From Magnetospirillum sp. (GTDB lineage Bacteria > Pseudomonadota > Alphaproteobacteria > Rhodospirillales > Magnetospirillaceae), in NCBI GenBank assembly GCA_024707145.1, contig JANQAI010000013.1, positions 356,747-420,746 on the forward strand: a stretch of 64,000 bases of DNA. The letters are read 5' to 3'. Of the stretch, positions 34,772 to 43,705 are shown in pieces. The number at the start of each line of letters is the position of its first letter. Positions within the stretch are counted from its first letter, which is position 1. The notes beneath the pieces were generated by a model that ran no database searches, was not told where the DNA came from, and saw only the letters and a list, made by a program, of their open reading frames with translations. Both the position numbers and the translations under genes were made by a program.

Positions 34772-36001
34772 TCAGCCCTTGCCGGCCTTGAACATCTTCA
34801 GCACGAAGGCCGAGATTTCCGGCAGTGCCGTGTCCTGGCCGATCTTGTAGGCCTTGGCGCGCTCGACGATGCGCGCGACGTATTCGGGACGGCCGGGCAC
34901 CCCGAAGGCCGTCTCGAAGCGCTTGTCGCCCAGGGCGGCGTGGGCGGTCATCAGGAACACGGCCAACTGGTCGATGCGCAGCCCCAGTTCGCCCACCAGC
35001 ACCTTGCCGGCCAGGCCGTTGACGGTGCCCAGGATGCCGGTGATGCGCACCGTCTGCTCGGAATGGGGCAGGGCGGCGCGCACCTGCGGGTCCAGCAGGG
35101 CGGCGGTGAAGGCGTCGGCCTTCAGCCGCTTGCCGTCGGGCGCCAGGATGTCGTCCAGCCGGGCGCGCTCGTCGCGCACGGTGCGGTCGGCGGTGTCATA
35201 GGCCAGCTTGGCCATGCCCTCGCTGACGCGCCGTTCGGCCACGGTGATGGGGGTGGGCTGGCCGTCGGCCTCGGCCGCGGGCGCCCCTCCGGTCAGGAAG
35301 GCGGGCAGGGCGGTGCCGGCGCGGCCCTGCTGGTCCGGTTCCACCAGCGGCGTGGGCGGCGGCGGGTTGTCGGGATCGGCGCGCAGCCGGCGGATGTCCT
35401 CGGCGATGCGGTAATCCAGGATGCGCGGCCCCAGCCGGCGCACGGTGGCGGGGGCGAGCTGGCAGTATTCCGGGATCATGGGGACCTGCCAGTCGTGCAG
35501 CAGGTACTCCTGGAAGGCCTCGTACAGCGCTTCGGCGCGGGTCTTCGGCGGCCGGTACTGGGGCGGCAGCATCGGTTCCGACAGCAGCAGGGCGCGCAGG
35601 CGCGACAGCAGATCGCGCCGCTGCATGCGCTGCAGCGGCCGGGGGCGCGGCTTGGGGCTGCCGTCCAGGCGGCGGCGGAAATGGCGCTTGGCGGCGGTAC
35701 GCACCACCATGGCGATGATCTGGTCCAGGCTGCGGCCACATTCCAGCAGCGCCTCGGCGTCCTCGACGGGGACTTTGTGGCGGTTGACCAGCAGGTGGCG
35801 GAAGCGGTCGGGATTGGTGCGGAAGGCCAGGAAGCAGCGGTGCAGCAGGTCGATGTCGTCCAGCAGCGCTTCCAGGGTGTTGCGGCGGGGCAGGCGGCGC
35901 ACCTCGGGCAGCAGCTCGCCAAGCACCTCCACCACCGGCCCCTGCAGGGTGGCGCTGAGGCGGCGGACGACGCTGTTATGACCTTCCCGCGGTGCCGGCA
36001 T
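34772..36001 (-). CDS. Uncharacterised protein, member A of a tandem paralogue pair
   Basis: A soluble, arginine- and leucine-rich protein of 409 residues. It shares with the next gene an N-terminal block (LQGPVVEVLGELLPEVRRLP, LLDDIDLLHRCFLAFRTNPD, CGRSLDQIIAMVVRTAAKRH FRRRL), a middle block (YLLHDWQVPMIPEYCQLAP) and a C-terminal block (LAGKVLVGELGLRIDQLAVF). A proline-rich linker (RADPDNPPPPTPLVEPDQQG) separates the middle and C-terminal parts. There is no signal peptide, membrane helix or known catalytic motif. The start is ATG 36001. Codon usage is native. I do not recognise the family; a structural or regulatory role is possible. Confidence 0.8.
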   Translation of the reverse strand: MPAPREGHNSVVRRLSATLQGPVVEVLGELLPEVRRLPRRNTLEALLDDIDLLHRCFLAFRTNPDRFRHLLVNRHKVPVEDAEALLECGRSLDQIIAMVVRTAAKRHFRRRLDGSPKPRPRPLQRMQRRDLLSRLRALLLSEPMLPPQYRPPKTRAEALYEAFQEYLLHDWQVPMIPEYCQLAPATVRRLGPRILDYRIAEDIRRLRADPDNPPPPTPLVEPDQQGRAGTALPAFLTGGAPAAEADGQPTPITVAERRVSEGMAKLAYDTADRTVRDERARLDDILAPDGKRLKADAFTAALLDPQVRAALPHSEQTVRITGILGTVNGLAGKVLVGELGLRIDQLAVFLMTAHAALGDKRFETAFGVPGRPEYVARIVERAKAYKIGQDTALPEISAFVLKMFKAGKG

Positions 36002-36093
36002 GAACTCCCATCCGAAACGCCGCGCCCCTGCCAGTCCAGGATTCGGGCGCACTGTCGCAGTGGAAACTATGGCGCGAACGGCTTACCCAATCG

Positions 36094-37248
36094 CTAACGC
36101 GCGCCGCCGCCGCGGGCGAAGAGCTGGCGCACGAAGGCGGCGCATTCCGCCAGGGGGCTGCGCTGGTTCAGCCCGGCCAGACGGGCCTTCTGGGTGATGC
36201 GCATGATCAGTTCGGCCTCGCCGGGCTGGCCGAAAATGCGCTCGAAGATGTCGGCGCCCACCGTTTCGCGGGCCACCAGCAGGACCACCGCCAGCTGCTC
36301 CACCCTCAGCCCCAGTTCGGCCACCATCAGCTTGGCGGCCAGCCCGCCGACACCCTTCAGCGCGTCGTTCAGGCGCAGGCCGGTGGGGGCGGCCAGCTGG
36401 GCGCGCACGTCGGGGCGCAGCAAGGCGGGGCCGAAGGCCTCGGAGCGCAGGCGGCGGCCGTCCGGGGTCAGGATATCCGACAGCCGCGCCCGATCGTCGC
36501 GACGGCCGGCGCTGGCGGCCAACGGTTCGGCGCCGGCCTCGGCCGCCTGTTCGGGGGCGAGGTCGAACAGCTTGGCCGCCTCGGCGGGATCGTCGACGAT
36601 GCGGCGCAGTTCCTCGGCCGAGCGGATGTCGAGCAGCTTTTCACCCAGGGCGCGGGCCAGGGTCGGGCTCATGTCGGCATAGGTGGGCACAAGCGGCACC
36701 TGCCAGTCGTGCAGCAGATGCTCCTTGATGGCGTCGTACAGTTCGTCGGCGCGGGAACGCACGGGCTTGGCGTGCTGGGTGGCGGGCACCAGCGGCGCCG
36801 TGTCGCCCAGCAGCGACACCACGCGGTGGACCACGCCCTTGCGCGGAATGTCGGCGCGCACGGGCGAGGCCAGCAGGGCATGATGGCCGGGCGGCCCCAG
36901 CTTGCGGCGGAAATAGCGCTTGGCGGCGGTGCGCACGATCATGGCCACCACCTCTTCCAGGGTGCGGCCGCAGGACAGCACGGCGCGGTCGTCGGCCACC
37001 GGGTGCTGCTGGGCGTCCACCAGCACCGTGCGGAAGCTGTCGCGCTGGCTGCGGAACGCCTCGAAGCAGCGCTGCAGCAGGCCGATGTCGTCCAGCGTGC
37101 GCTCATAGGCCTTGCCGGCCGGCAACCGCCGCAGTTCCGGCACATGCCGGGCCAGAATCTCAGCCACCGGGCCTTGCAGGGAATCGTTGACCCTGCGCAC
37201 CGCCGTGCCGCAATCCACCCCATGGACTCCCGAAACCATGGCCGACAT
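36094..37248 (-). CDS. Uncharacterised protein, member B of a tandem paralogue pair
   Basis: A protein of 384 residues starting MSAMVSGVHGVDCGTAVRRV and matching member A along its length: LQGPVAEILARHVPELRRLP, LDDIGLLQRCFEAFRSQRDS, CGRTLEEVVAMIVRTAAKRY FRRKL, HLLHDWQVPLVPTYADMSP and LAAKLMVAELGLRVEQLAVV. Identity over the best block is about half. It ends GLNQRSPLAECAAFVRQLFA and a basic tail. The pair is separated by only 92 bp and co-directional, so member B is first in a likely operon. No known domain was recognised. The leader (37249-37330) is AT-rich. Confidence 0.8.
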   Translation of the reverse strand: MSAMVSGVHGVDCGTAVRRVNDSLQGPVAEILARHVPELRRLPAGKAYERTLDDIGLLQRCFEAFRSQRDSFRTVLVDAQQHPVADDRAVLSCGRTLEEVVAMIVRTAAKRYFRRKLGPPGHHALLASPVRADIPRKGVVHRVVSLLGDTAPLVPATQHAKPVRSRADELYDAIKEHLLHDWQVPLVPTYADMSPTLARALGEKLLDIRSAEELRRIVDDPAEAAKLFDLAPEQAAEAGAEPLAASAGRRDDRARLSDILTPDGRRLRSEAFGPALLRPDVRAQLAAPTGLRLNDALKGVGGLAAKLMVAELGLRVEQLAVVLLVARETVGADIFERIFGQPGEAELIMRITQKARLAGLNQRSPLAECAAFVRQLFARGGGAR

Positions 37249-37830
37249 CGCTTCCGTTCCCGTGCAAATGCCAACAATTTTATTAAAATAAATACTTTCC
37301 CTGAGCGCGATTCATTGCGCACAAACGCGAGTCATCAAAACGAAATCATCGAGGGAATGTCAATATGTCGTTTGTCATCGGGTGACTTGTGCCCATTTAT
37401 GGTGTGACTCGGGGCCACTTGCTGAACTGGGGACGAAGCTTGGCCGATCCTGGAAGAATGGGGTGCCCCGGCCTTTTCCGCCATGTCCGCGCTTGACCCT
37501 CGGCAGTCCGGTTGAGCGTGCACCCGGTCGGGCCCTCTCGCCATGAGCAACACGGACAGCACGGAAGCCCGCTGATGCGGGCCACGGACCACACGGACAA
37601 AATGGTGTCATCCTGGCCCTCCGGTCCGGCCTCCGGCCGGCCCACGGAAAGGCTCCGCGAAGCGGAGAGCCGGGATCCATCGTGGTGCCCCGGCCATGGC
37701 CCCCGGATCGCGCAAGCGCGTCCGGGGTGACGATATGCAGAAGAGGGGTCGTGTGGTCCGTGGCGGCGAAGCCGCGTCCGTGCCGCCCGTGTTGCCCCGA
37801 AAAGTCAGGGCCTACAGCGCTCACCCGCCG
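37249..37830. repeat. Dense intergenic repeat block
   Basis: No gene was found in 580 bp. It contains a second copy of the cacccggtcggg / atgagcaacacgg repeat (37509-37566), several GC-rich inverted pairs (for example ctccgcgaagcggag) and a REP-like unit near 37670-37733 (gatccatcgtggtgcc to ccggggtgacg). The first 80 bp are AT-rich and probably hold the promoter of the tandem paralogues. Confidence 0.65.
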
Positions 37831-38631
37831 TCAGGCCGTCGGGCAGAACAGGCCGGCGGGCGACAGGGTGAAGATCTCGCAGCCGGTGGCGGTGACGCCG
37901 ATGGAATGCTCGAACTGGGCCGACAGCGACTTGTCCTTGGTCACCGCCGTCCAGCCGTCCGACAGGATCTTGGTCTCGGCTTTGCCGGCGTTGATCATGG
38001 GCTCGATGGTGAAGAACATGCCTTCCTTCAGCACGAGGCCATGGCCGGGCTTGCCGTAATGCATGACGTTGGGCGGCTCGTGGAAGACCCGGCCCAGGCC
38101 GTGGCCGCAGAAATCGCGCACCACCGAGAAGCGCTGCTTCTCGACGAAGCTCTGGATGGCCCAGCCGATGTCGCCCAGGGTGGCGCCCGGCTTGACCACC
38201 TCGATGGCGCGCATCAGCGCCTCGCAGGTGACTTCCACCAGCTTGCGCGCCTTAACCCCCGGCTTGCCGACGTAGTACATGCGGCTGGAATCGCCGTGCC
38301 AGCCATCGACGATGGGGGTGACGTCGATATTGACGACGTCGCCGTCCTCCAGCTTCTTGTCGCCGGGGATGCCGTGGCACACCACGTGGTTGACCGAGGT
38401 GCAGATGGAGCGCGGGAAGCCGCGATAGTTCAGCGGCGCCGAAATGCCGCCGCGCTCGCCGACGAACTCGGCGCATAGGCGATCCAATTCGGCGGTGGTG
38501 ACACCGGGGCGCACATGAGGGCCGATGAAATCCAGGGTCTCGGCGGCCAACCGGCCGGCCTTACGCATCCCCTCGAAATCCTCGGGGCCATGCAGGGGAA
38601 CGCGTCCCCACTCGCGGTCTTCGCTTTCCAT
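37831..38631 (-). CDS. map: Methionine aminopeptidase, type I
   Basis: Removes the initiator methionine from nascent proteins. A protein of 266 residues. The five metal ligands are in DVVNIDVTPIVDGWHGDSSR (two Asp), FCGHGLGRVFHEPPNVMHY (His), GMFFTIEPMI (Glu) and SAQFEHSIGVT (Glu). The substrate-positioning histidine is in SVNHVVCHGIPGDK. There is no zinc-finger extension, as in other bacterial type I enzymes. It starts at ATG 38631 and is followed downstream by the repeat block. Confidence 0.97.
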   Translation of the reverse strand: MESEDREWGRVPLHGPEDFEGMRKAGRLAAETLDFIGPHVRPGVTTAELDRLCAEFVGERGGISAPLNYRGFPRSICTSVNHVVCHGIPGDKKLEDGDVVNIDVTPIVDGWHGDSSRMYYVGKPGVKARKLVEVTCEALMRAIEVVKPGATLGDIGWAIQSFVEKQRFSVVRDFCGHGLGRVFHEPPNVMHYGKPGHGLVLKEGMFFTIEPMINAGKAETKILSDGWTAVTKDKSLSAQFEHSIGVTATGCEIFTLSPAGLFCPTA

Positions 38632-38791
38632 CTTCTCTATTCCCGGTGCCGCCCAAGGTGATGGGCGCCCATGCCTCCAAAGTGAGTATCGGTATAACAG
38701 ATTGCCGCCATGCCGTCGCTCATCCTGGGGCGAGAACAGGGCATTCGTCTATATCGGATCGCAACGGCGGCGGCGCAATGCGCGTCCACAC

Positions 38792-39511
38792 TCACGCTTC
38801 CGCAACCGCCCGCGGCGTTGCGACGGGAAGTGCGCCGCCCACCGTGATTCCCTCGACGCTCATCCGGCAGGTGTAGCAGATCGCCTCGACGCCGTCAGCC
38901 ATGGCAGTTTGCAGGCCGGCGGCGTAGGTGGGGTCGATGTCGGCGGCCGGGCGGAAGCCGGCGCAGTCCTCGCGCTGCACCAGGTACAGCATGACGGCGC
39001 GATGGCCCTCGGCCACCATGTCGCGCAGTTCCACCAGGTGCTTGGCGCCGCGCACCGTCACCGCGTCGGGGAATTCCGCCCAGTCGCCCCGCTTCAGGTG
39101 AACGTTCTTGACCTCCACGTAGCAGGGCGCGCGGCCGGACGCCTCCAGCAGCAGGTCGATGCGCGAGTTCCTGCCGTACTTCACCTCGCGCCGGATGGTG
39201 GCGTAGCCGGCCAGTTCGGGAATGGCGCCAGCGGCGACGGCCTCGGCGGCGATCAGGTTGGGCCAAGCGGTGTTGACCCCGATCAGGGCGCCGTCCACCC
39301 GGCACAGCTCCCAGTTCCAGGCCAGCTTGCGGGCCGGGTTGGCGGCGGGCGACAGCCACACCTCCATGCCCGGCGTGCTGGTGCCCAGCATGGCGCCGGA
39401 ATTGGCCACGTGGGCGGTGACCTCCTCGCCGCTGTCCAGCAGAACGTCGGCCAGGAAGCGCTTGTAGCGGCGGATCAGGCGACCGCGCACCAGGGGCGAG
39501 GGGAAGCGCAT
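38792..39511 (-). CDS. sfsA: SfsA-family sugar fermentation stimulation protein homologue
   Basis: A protein of 239 residues matching SfsA, which has an OB-like N-domain and a PD-(D/E)XK nuclease-like C-domain. The N-terminus is MRFPSPLVRGRLIRRYKRFL, then HVANSGAMLGTSTPGMEVWL, NTAWPNLIAAEAV, REVKYGRNSRIDLLL and CYVEVKNVHLKRGDWAEFPD, where E and K of EVK fit the nuclease-like core. Its cellular role is poorly known. It starts two bases from the stop of the upstream methyltransferase gene, indicating an operon; map is 160 bp downstream. Confidence 0.94.
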   Translation of the reverse strand: MRFPSPLVRGRLIRRYKRFLADVLLDSGEEVTAHVANSGAMLGTSTPGMEVWLSPAANPARKLAWNWELCRVDGALIGVNTAWPNLIAAEAVAAGAIPELAGYATIRREVKYGRNSRIDLLLEASGRAPCYVEVKNVHLKRGDWAEFPDAVTVRGAKHLVELRDMVAEGHRAVMLYLVQREDCAGFRPAADIDPTYAAGLQTAMADGVEAICYTCRMSVEGITVGGALPVATPRAVAEA

Positions 39512-39512
39512 G

Positions 39513-40424
39513 TCAGTCGGCGCACGAGCGGCGGATGCCGTTCTCTCCCCGCAGCATCTCGGCCAGCGAGGCTTGGCCGGCGCCGGGCGCGAGCGGCTGC
39601 GGCTGGGAGGGATGCGGCGTCCAGGCGGTCATGGTCAGTACCTGGAAGGTGGCGGGAACGCGGCCGTGGGCGTCGGCGAAGGCGTCCTGGTAGCGGCTGA
39701 GCGCGTGCAGCAGGGTGGCGCGCCGGCTCAGGCCCTTGCGCTGCTCGGCCACGGCGTTGGTTTCGCCCATGCCGCGCAGGTCGGCCAGCAGGCGCATGGG
39801 GTCGGCATAGGCCACGTCCACGCTGTCGGAATCCACCACCGGCAGGGCGAAGCCGGCCCGTTGCAGCAGGCCGCCCAGGTCGCGCACGTCGGCGAAGGGC
39901 GAGACGCGCGGGCTGAAGCCCCCTTCCTCGGCCATTTCCGCCTCGGCCAGGGACTGGCGCAGCTCCTTCAGGGTCTCGCCGCCCAGCATGGCGCACAGGA
40001 ACAGGCCGTCGGGCTTGAGCACCCGGCGGATCTGCACCAGGGTGCCGGGCAGGTCGTTGACCCAATGCAGCGACAGGCACGAGATCACCAGGTCGAAGCT
40101 GTGCTCGGCGAAGGGCAGCCATTCCTCGTCGGCGGCCAGGGTGGGGCGGCCGTTGGCGGCGGCGCGCGCCGCCATGCGAGGGCTGAGGTCGCATTGCACC
40201 AGGGTCTCGATGCCGCCCCGGCCGGCCAGGGTGTCGGCCATCTCGCCGGTATGGCAGCCCAGGTCCAGCGCCAGCGGGAACTGGCGGGTGACGTCGTTCA
40301 GCCGGTCGGCCAGCCGCTCGGCCACCTCGCGGACCAGGAAGTCGTGGGTTGAAAAACCGTGCGCGGCGCGGTCGCGGCGCTTGCGCAGCAGGGACCGGTC
40401 GAAGATCCTGAGGGTATCAGCCAT
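39513..40424 (-). CDS. SAM-dependent methyltransferase-like protein (BioC/NDUFAF5 type)
   Basis: A protein of 303 residues with a class I methyltransferase fold. The N-terminal MADTLRIFDRSLLRKRRDRA is typical of the alphaproteobacterial/mitochondrial NDUFAF5 group, a complex I assembly factor that hydroxylates an arginine of NDUFS7. SAM motif I is ALDLGCHTGEMADTLAG, then VQCDLSPRMA, FDLVISCLSLHWVNDLPGTL and VLKPDGLFLCAMLGGETLKE. BioC is the alternative; no biotin genes are near. ATG 40424. It is divergent from comF, with sfsA immediately downstream. Confidence 0.86.
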   Translation of the reverse strand: MADTLRIFDRSLLRKRRDRAAHGFSTHDFLVREVAERLADRLNDVTRQFPLALDLGCHTGEMADTLAGRGGIETLVQCDLSPRMAARAAANGRPTLAADEEWLPFAEHSFDLVISCLSLHWVNDLPGTLVQIRRVLKPDGLFLCAMLGGETLKELRQSLAEAEMAEEGGFSPRVSPFADVRDLGGLLQRAGFALPVVDSDSVDVAYADPMRLLADLRGMGETNAVAEQRKGLSRRATLLHALSRYQDAFADAHGRVPATFQVLTMTAWTPHPSQPQPLAPGAGQASLAEMLRGENGIRRSCAD

Positions 40425-40469
40425 GCCGGCTATATGACATGCCGGGCGGGCGAGGGGGAAGGACGAATC

Positions 40470-41207
40470 ATGCATGGCCGGGCAGTGCTTCGCCGGGTGC
40501 TGGATGCGGTGCTGCCGCCGCTGTGCCTGTCCTGCGGCGCGGTGGTGGCCGAGCCCGGAACCCTGTGCCCGGACTGCTGGGGGCGCATGGGATTCCTGGG
40601 GGCTCCCCATTGTTTCGCCTGCGGCCATCCGTTCGATTTCGACGCGGGCGCGGCCGAGCAGGCCTTGTGCGCCCCCTGCCTGGACAAGCCGCCGCCGTGG
40701 CGCCGCGCCCGCGCGGTGCTGCGCTATGACGAGCATTCCAAGCCGCTGATCCTGCGCTTCAAGCATGCCGACCGGCTGGAGGGCGCCCCGGCCTTCGCCC
40801 GCTGGCTGGCCCGCGCCGGCGCCGAATTGCTGGCCGAGGCCGACCTGATCGTGCCGGTGCCGCTGCACCGCTGGCGCCTGCTGGCGCGGCGCTACAACCA
40901 AGCGGCCGTGCTGGCCCTGGCGTTGGGTCGCCTGAGCGGCGTGGCGGTGGCCCCGTACGCCCTGGTACGCGCCCGCCGCACCCCTGTCCAGGGCCATCTG
41001 GACCGCGAGCAGCGCCGCCGCAACGTCAAGGGAGCCTTCGTGCTGCCCGAACGGCGCCGGGCCCTGGTGCAGGGGCGCCGGGTGCTGCTGGTGGACGACG
41101 TGCTGACCACCGGGGCGACGGTGGACGAATGCAGCCGCGTATTGCTGGAGGGCGGCGCCGCGTCGGTGGATGTGTTGACGCTGGGGCGGGTGGTGTTCGG
41201 CGAATGA
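40470..41207 (+). CDS. comF: ComF-family phosphoribosyltransferase-like protein
   Basis: A protein of 245 residues. The N-terminal zinc ribbon uses CLSCG, CPDC, CFACG and CAPC pairs. The C-terminal PRTase fold has the PRPP loop VLLVDDVLTTGATVDECSRV. The intermediate block VPVPLHRWRLLARRYNQAAV is a ComF hallmark. ComF is needed for DNA uptake in competent bacteria but is widespread in non-competent ones. ATG 40470 follows GGGGGAAGGACG. The gene is the first of a comF-grxC-nitrilase run. Confidence 0.93.
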   Translation: MHGRAVLRRVLDAVLPPLCLSCGAVVAEPGTLCPDCWGRMGFLGAPHCFACGHPFDFDAGAAEQALCAPCLDKPPPWRRARAVLRYDEHSKPLILRFKHADRLEGAPAFARWLARAGAELLAEADLIVPVPLHRWRLLARRYNQAAVLALALGRLSGVAVAPYALVRARRTPVQGHLDREQRRRNVKGAFVLPERRRALVQGRRVLLVDDVLTTGATVDECSRVLLEGGAASVDVLTLGRVVFGE

Positions 41208-41245
41208 ACCGCTATATTAGGACGGGTATTCAAAAGGAGTGCCTG

Positions 41246-41509
41246 ATGGCCGAGATCGAGATTTTCACCACCCAGGTCTGCCCCTATTGCGTCCGCGCCA
41301 AGCGGCTGTTCGACAAGAAGGGCGCGGCCTATCGGGAAATCGACGTGTCCCACGACGCCGCCTTGCGCGACTCCATGACCCAGCGGGCCGGTGGGCGCCG
41401 CACCGTGCCGCAGATCTTCATCAATGGCGAGCATATCGGCGGCTGCGACGACCTGTATGCGCTGGACGCGCGCGGCGGCCTCGACGCCAAGCTGGGGCAG
41501 AGCGCGTGA
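41246..41509 (+). CDS. grxC: Glutaredoxin 3
   Basis: An 87-residue dithiol glutaredoxin with the active site CPYC at residues 11-14 (IEIFTTQVCPYCVRAKRLFD), the cis-proline region RRTVPQIFINGEHIGGCDDL and a C-terminal helix. It reduces protein and glutathione mixed disulfides. ATG 41246 has AAAGGAG upstream. The stop overlaps the nitrilase-family GTG start (GTGA), so the pair is translationally coupled, an arrangement common in alphaproteobacteria. Confidence 0.96.
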   Translation: MAEIEIFTTQVCPYCVRAKRLFDKKGAAYREIDVSHDAALRDSMTQRAGGRRTVPQIFINGEHIGGCDDLYALDARGGLDAKLGQSA

Positions 41510-42339
41510 ATCCGACGTTCAAGGCGGCGTGCCTGCAGGTCAATGCCGGCAACGACCTGCAGCGCAACATCGACGCCGCCATGGGCTATGCGGTCGAGGC
41601 CCGCGCCGCCGGCGCCGACCTGATCCTCATGCCCGAGAACGTGGCGATGATGGAGTGGGGGCGCTCCAACATCGTGCTCAAGGCCATGCCCGAGGACGAC
41701 CATTTGGCGCTCAAGGCGTTCCGCGAGCTGGCGCGCGAGCTGAACTGCTACATCCATACCGGCACCCTGCACGTGCTGCTGGAAGGCGGCATGGTCGCCA
41801 ACCGCACCTACGTGCTGCGGCCTGACGGGGTGACCATCGCCAAGTACGACAAGATCCACATGTTCGACGTGGATCTGGGGCTGGGCGAGGTCTACCGCGA
41901 GAGCGTCACCTTCCAACCCGGCGACCGCGCCGTGCTGGCCCGGCTGCCCTGGGGCAAACTGGGCCTGTCGGTGTGCTACGACCTGCGCTTTCCCCACCTG
42001 TACCGTGCGTTGGCCAAGGCCGGCTGCGACTTCCTGGCGGTGCCGGCGGCGTTCACCCGGGTGACCGGCAAGGCCCATTGGCACGTGCTGCTGCGGGCTC
42101 GCGCCATCGAGACCGGGGCGTATGTCTTCGCGCCGGCCCAGTGCGGCACCCATGTGAACAACCGCGAGACCTATGGCCATGCCCTGATCGTGGCGCCGTG
42201 GGGCGAGATCCTGGCGGATGCGCTGGAGCAGCCGGGCTGGATCATGGCCGACATCGACCCGCGCAAGGTCGAGGACGCCCGCAAGAAGGTGCCGTGCCTG
42301 GAGCACGATAGGCCATTCGCCATGCCCCCTCGCGATTGA
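41506..42339 (+). CDS. Carbon-nitrogen hydrolase (Nit2/omega-amidase-like)
   Basis: A nitrilase-superfamily enzyme of 277 residues. The Glu-Lys-Cys triad is in ADLILMPENVAMMEW (Glu), KYDKIHMFDVDL (Lys) and GLSVCYDLRFPHLYR (Cys). Branch-10-type members include Nit1/Nit2, which repair deaminated glutathione or hydrolyse omega-amides. Coupling to glutaredoxin favours a glutathione-repair role, which is inference. The start is a GTG at 41506 overlapping the grxC stop. Confidence 0.93.
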   Translation: MNPTFKAACLQVNAGNDLQRNIDAAMGYAVEARAAGADLILMPENVAMMEWGRSNIVLKAMPEDDHLALKAFRELARELNCYIHTGTLHVLLEGGMVANRTYVLRPDGVTIAKYDKIHMFDVDLGLGEVYRESVTFQPGDRAVLARLPWGKLGLSVCYDLRFPHLYRALAKAGCDFLAVPAAFTRVTGKAHWHVLLRARAIETGAYVFAPAQCGTHVNNRETYGHALIVAPWGEILADALEQPGWIMADIDPRKVEDARKKVPCLEHDRPFAMPPRD

Positions 42340-42373
42340 GGCGGACGTTCCCCACCTTCCTCAGAGCCGGATG

Positions 42374-42486
42374 CTTGCAGGTCGAATCGCCTTGCGATCC
42401 GACCTGCAAGCTGAATCCGTCTCTTATCAATAAATTAGAGAGCGATTCAGACAACAGGTTGGCGCGAGGCCGCGGCAACCTGTTGT
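42374..42486. repeat. Two strong hairpins in the intergenic region before the cytochrome gene
   Basis: Hairpin 1 (42374-42410) pairs cttgcaggtcg with cgacctgcaag and contains a further atcgc/gcgat pair inside. Hairpin 2 (42451-42486) pairs acaacaggttg with caacctgttgt. They flank an AT-rich segment (tcttatcaataaattagag). Possible roles are terminator plus regulated leader, or a small dispersed element. Confidence 0.6.
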
Positions 42487-42523
42487 CATCGCGCTCTGGC
42501 GTCGGTTTGGGAAGGTGGCGGGC

Positions 42524-43147
42524 ATGCGGTTCATCCTCGCGCTGGTGCTGGTGGTGGTGCTGATCGCGGCCGGCTTGGGCGCCGCGGTCTATACCGGTCG
42601 CGTCGATGTCTCGGCCCGCCAGGGCGGCGGCCCCGTCGCCGAGTGGCTGGCCGCCATGGTGGTGCGCCAGTCCGTGCGGACGGCGGCGAAAGGCATCCAG
42701 CCGCCCAGCCTGACCGACGGGCTGATGATCGAGGAAGGTGCCCGGCGCTTCGCCGCTGATTGCGCCCCCTGCCACGGCGCGCCCGGCGTGCGGTCCCTTC
42801 CCTTCGCCCGCGCCATGCGGCCCGAGCCGGCCGACCTGGCCACCTCGGCGGCGGCGTGGACTCCGGCCGAGCTGTTCTGGATCATCCGCGACGGCTTGAA
42901 ATTCAGCGGCATGCCGTCCTGGCAGTCGTCCTATGCCGAGGGCGACATCTGGGCGCTGGTGGCCTTCATCGGGCAGTTGCCGCAGATGGATGCCGACGGC
43001 TATCGGGCGCTGACCGCCGAGGACAAGCCGGGGGAGCTGGAAGGCGCCCCGCCGCCCGAGCAGGAGATGATCCCGCCGTCCGAGGGAGACGAGGGGCCGG
43101 CGCCCCCTACGCCGCCGGAGGAAGGGCCTGCGGCTCCGCGCCCTTGA
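42524..43147 (+). CDS. Membrane-anchored c-type cytochrome
   Basis: A protein of 207 residues. An N-terminal anchor (MRFILALVLVVVLIAAGLGA) is followed by a periplasmic monohaem domain with the CxxCH site CAPCHGAPG near residue 83. The distal methionine is probably in FSGMPSWQSSY. A long acidic, proline-rich tail follows (PPPEQEMIPPSEGDEGPAPP). Such cytochromes carry electrons in respiratory chains. ATG 42524 is taken; a GTG three codons upstream is possible. The 3' end overlaps the convergent methyltransferase gene by about 40 bp. Confidence 0.88.
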   Translation: MRFILALVLVVVLIAAGLGAAVYTGRVDVSARQGGGPVAEWLAAMVVRQSVRTAAKGIQPPSLTDGLMIEEGARRFAADCAPCHGAPGVRSLPFARAMRPEPADLATSAAAWTPAELFWIIRDGLKFSGMPSWQSSYAEGDIWALVAFIGQLPQMDADGYRALTAEDKPGELEGAPPPEQEMIPPSEGDEGPAPPTPPEEGPAAPRP

Positions 43148-43640
43148 CCGCGCACAGGCGCTGGACCACGGCGCGGTCTTCGACGATGCCGTCTTCATAG
43201 GCAACCACCGACAGGCCGGCGGCGAGCCGCAGCAACTCGCCGCGCGCCAGCAGGTGGTCGGGATTGCGCGGGCGGCCGAAACGCTCGTTGCCGGCGGCGA
43301 AGGTCTCGGTGATCAGCACGCCGCCCTCGGCCAGCGCCTCGGTCAGGACGGGAAACAAGGGCCGCCACAGGTAGTTGGTCACCACCACCGCGTCGAAGCG
43401 CCGTCCCGGCAGGGGCCAGGGCGAGCCATCCTCCAGATCGGCGGCGATCAGTTCGGCCCCATCGGCCCGGGTCTGGGTCACGTCGCGGTCGAGCCCGGTG
43501 ACCGCGTGGCCGCGCGCCAGGAACAGGCGCGAATGGCGGCCGCCGCCGCAGGCCACGTCCAGCACCGCGCCGCCGGGCCGTGCCAGCGGGGCGAAGCGGA
43601 CGACCCAAGGCGAGGCAGCAAGGCCGGCATGGACGCTCAT
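43107..43640 (-). CDS. Class I SAM-dependent methyltransferase
   Basis: A compact protein of 177 residues with SAM motif I in AVLDVACGGGRHSRLFLARG, the acidic ribose-binding loop VTGLDRDVTQ, motif II in FDAVVVTNYLWRPLFPVLTE, and GGVLITETFAAGNERFGRPR. It resembles the TehB-like group; the substrate is unknown. The last 13 codons lie antisense to the end of the cytochrome gene. ATG 43640. Confidence 0.85.
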   Translation of the reverse strand: MSVHAGLAASPWVVRFAPLARPGGAVLDVACGGGRHSRLFLARGHAVTGLDRDVTQTRADGAELIAADLEDGSPWPLPGRRFDAVVVTNYLWRPLFPVLTEALAEGGVLITETFAAGNERFGRPRNPDHLLARGELLRLAAGLSVVAYEDGIVEDRAVVQRLCAVKGAEPQALPPAA

Positions 43641-43705
43641 GACTGTAATCCCGTTGTCATTCCAACCAACTTTCCTATAAAGGGGGACAGCAAGGGTTGG
43701 AAGAG

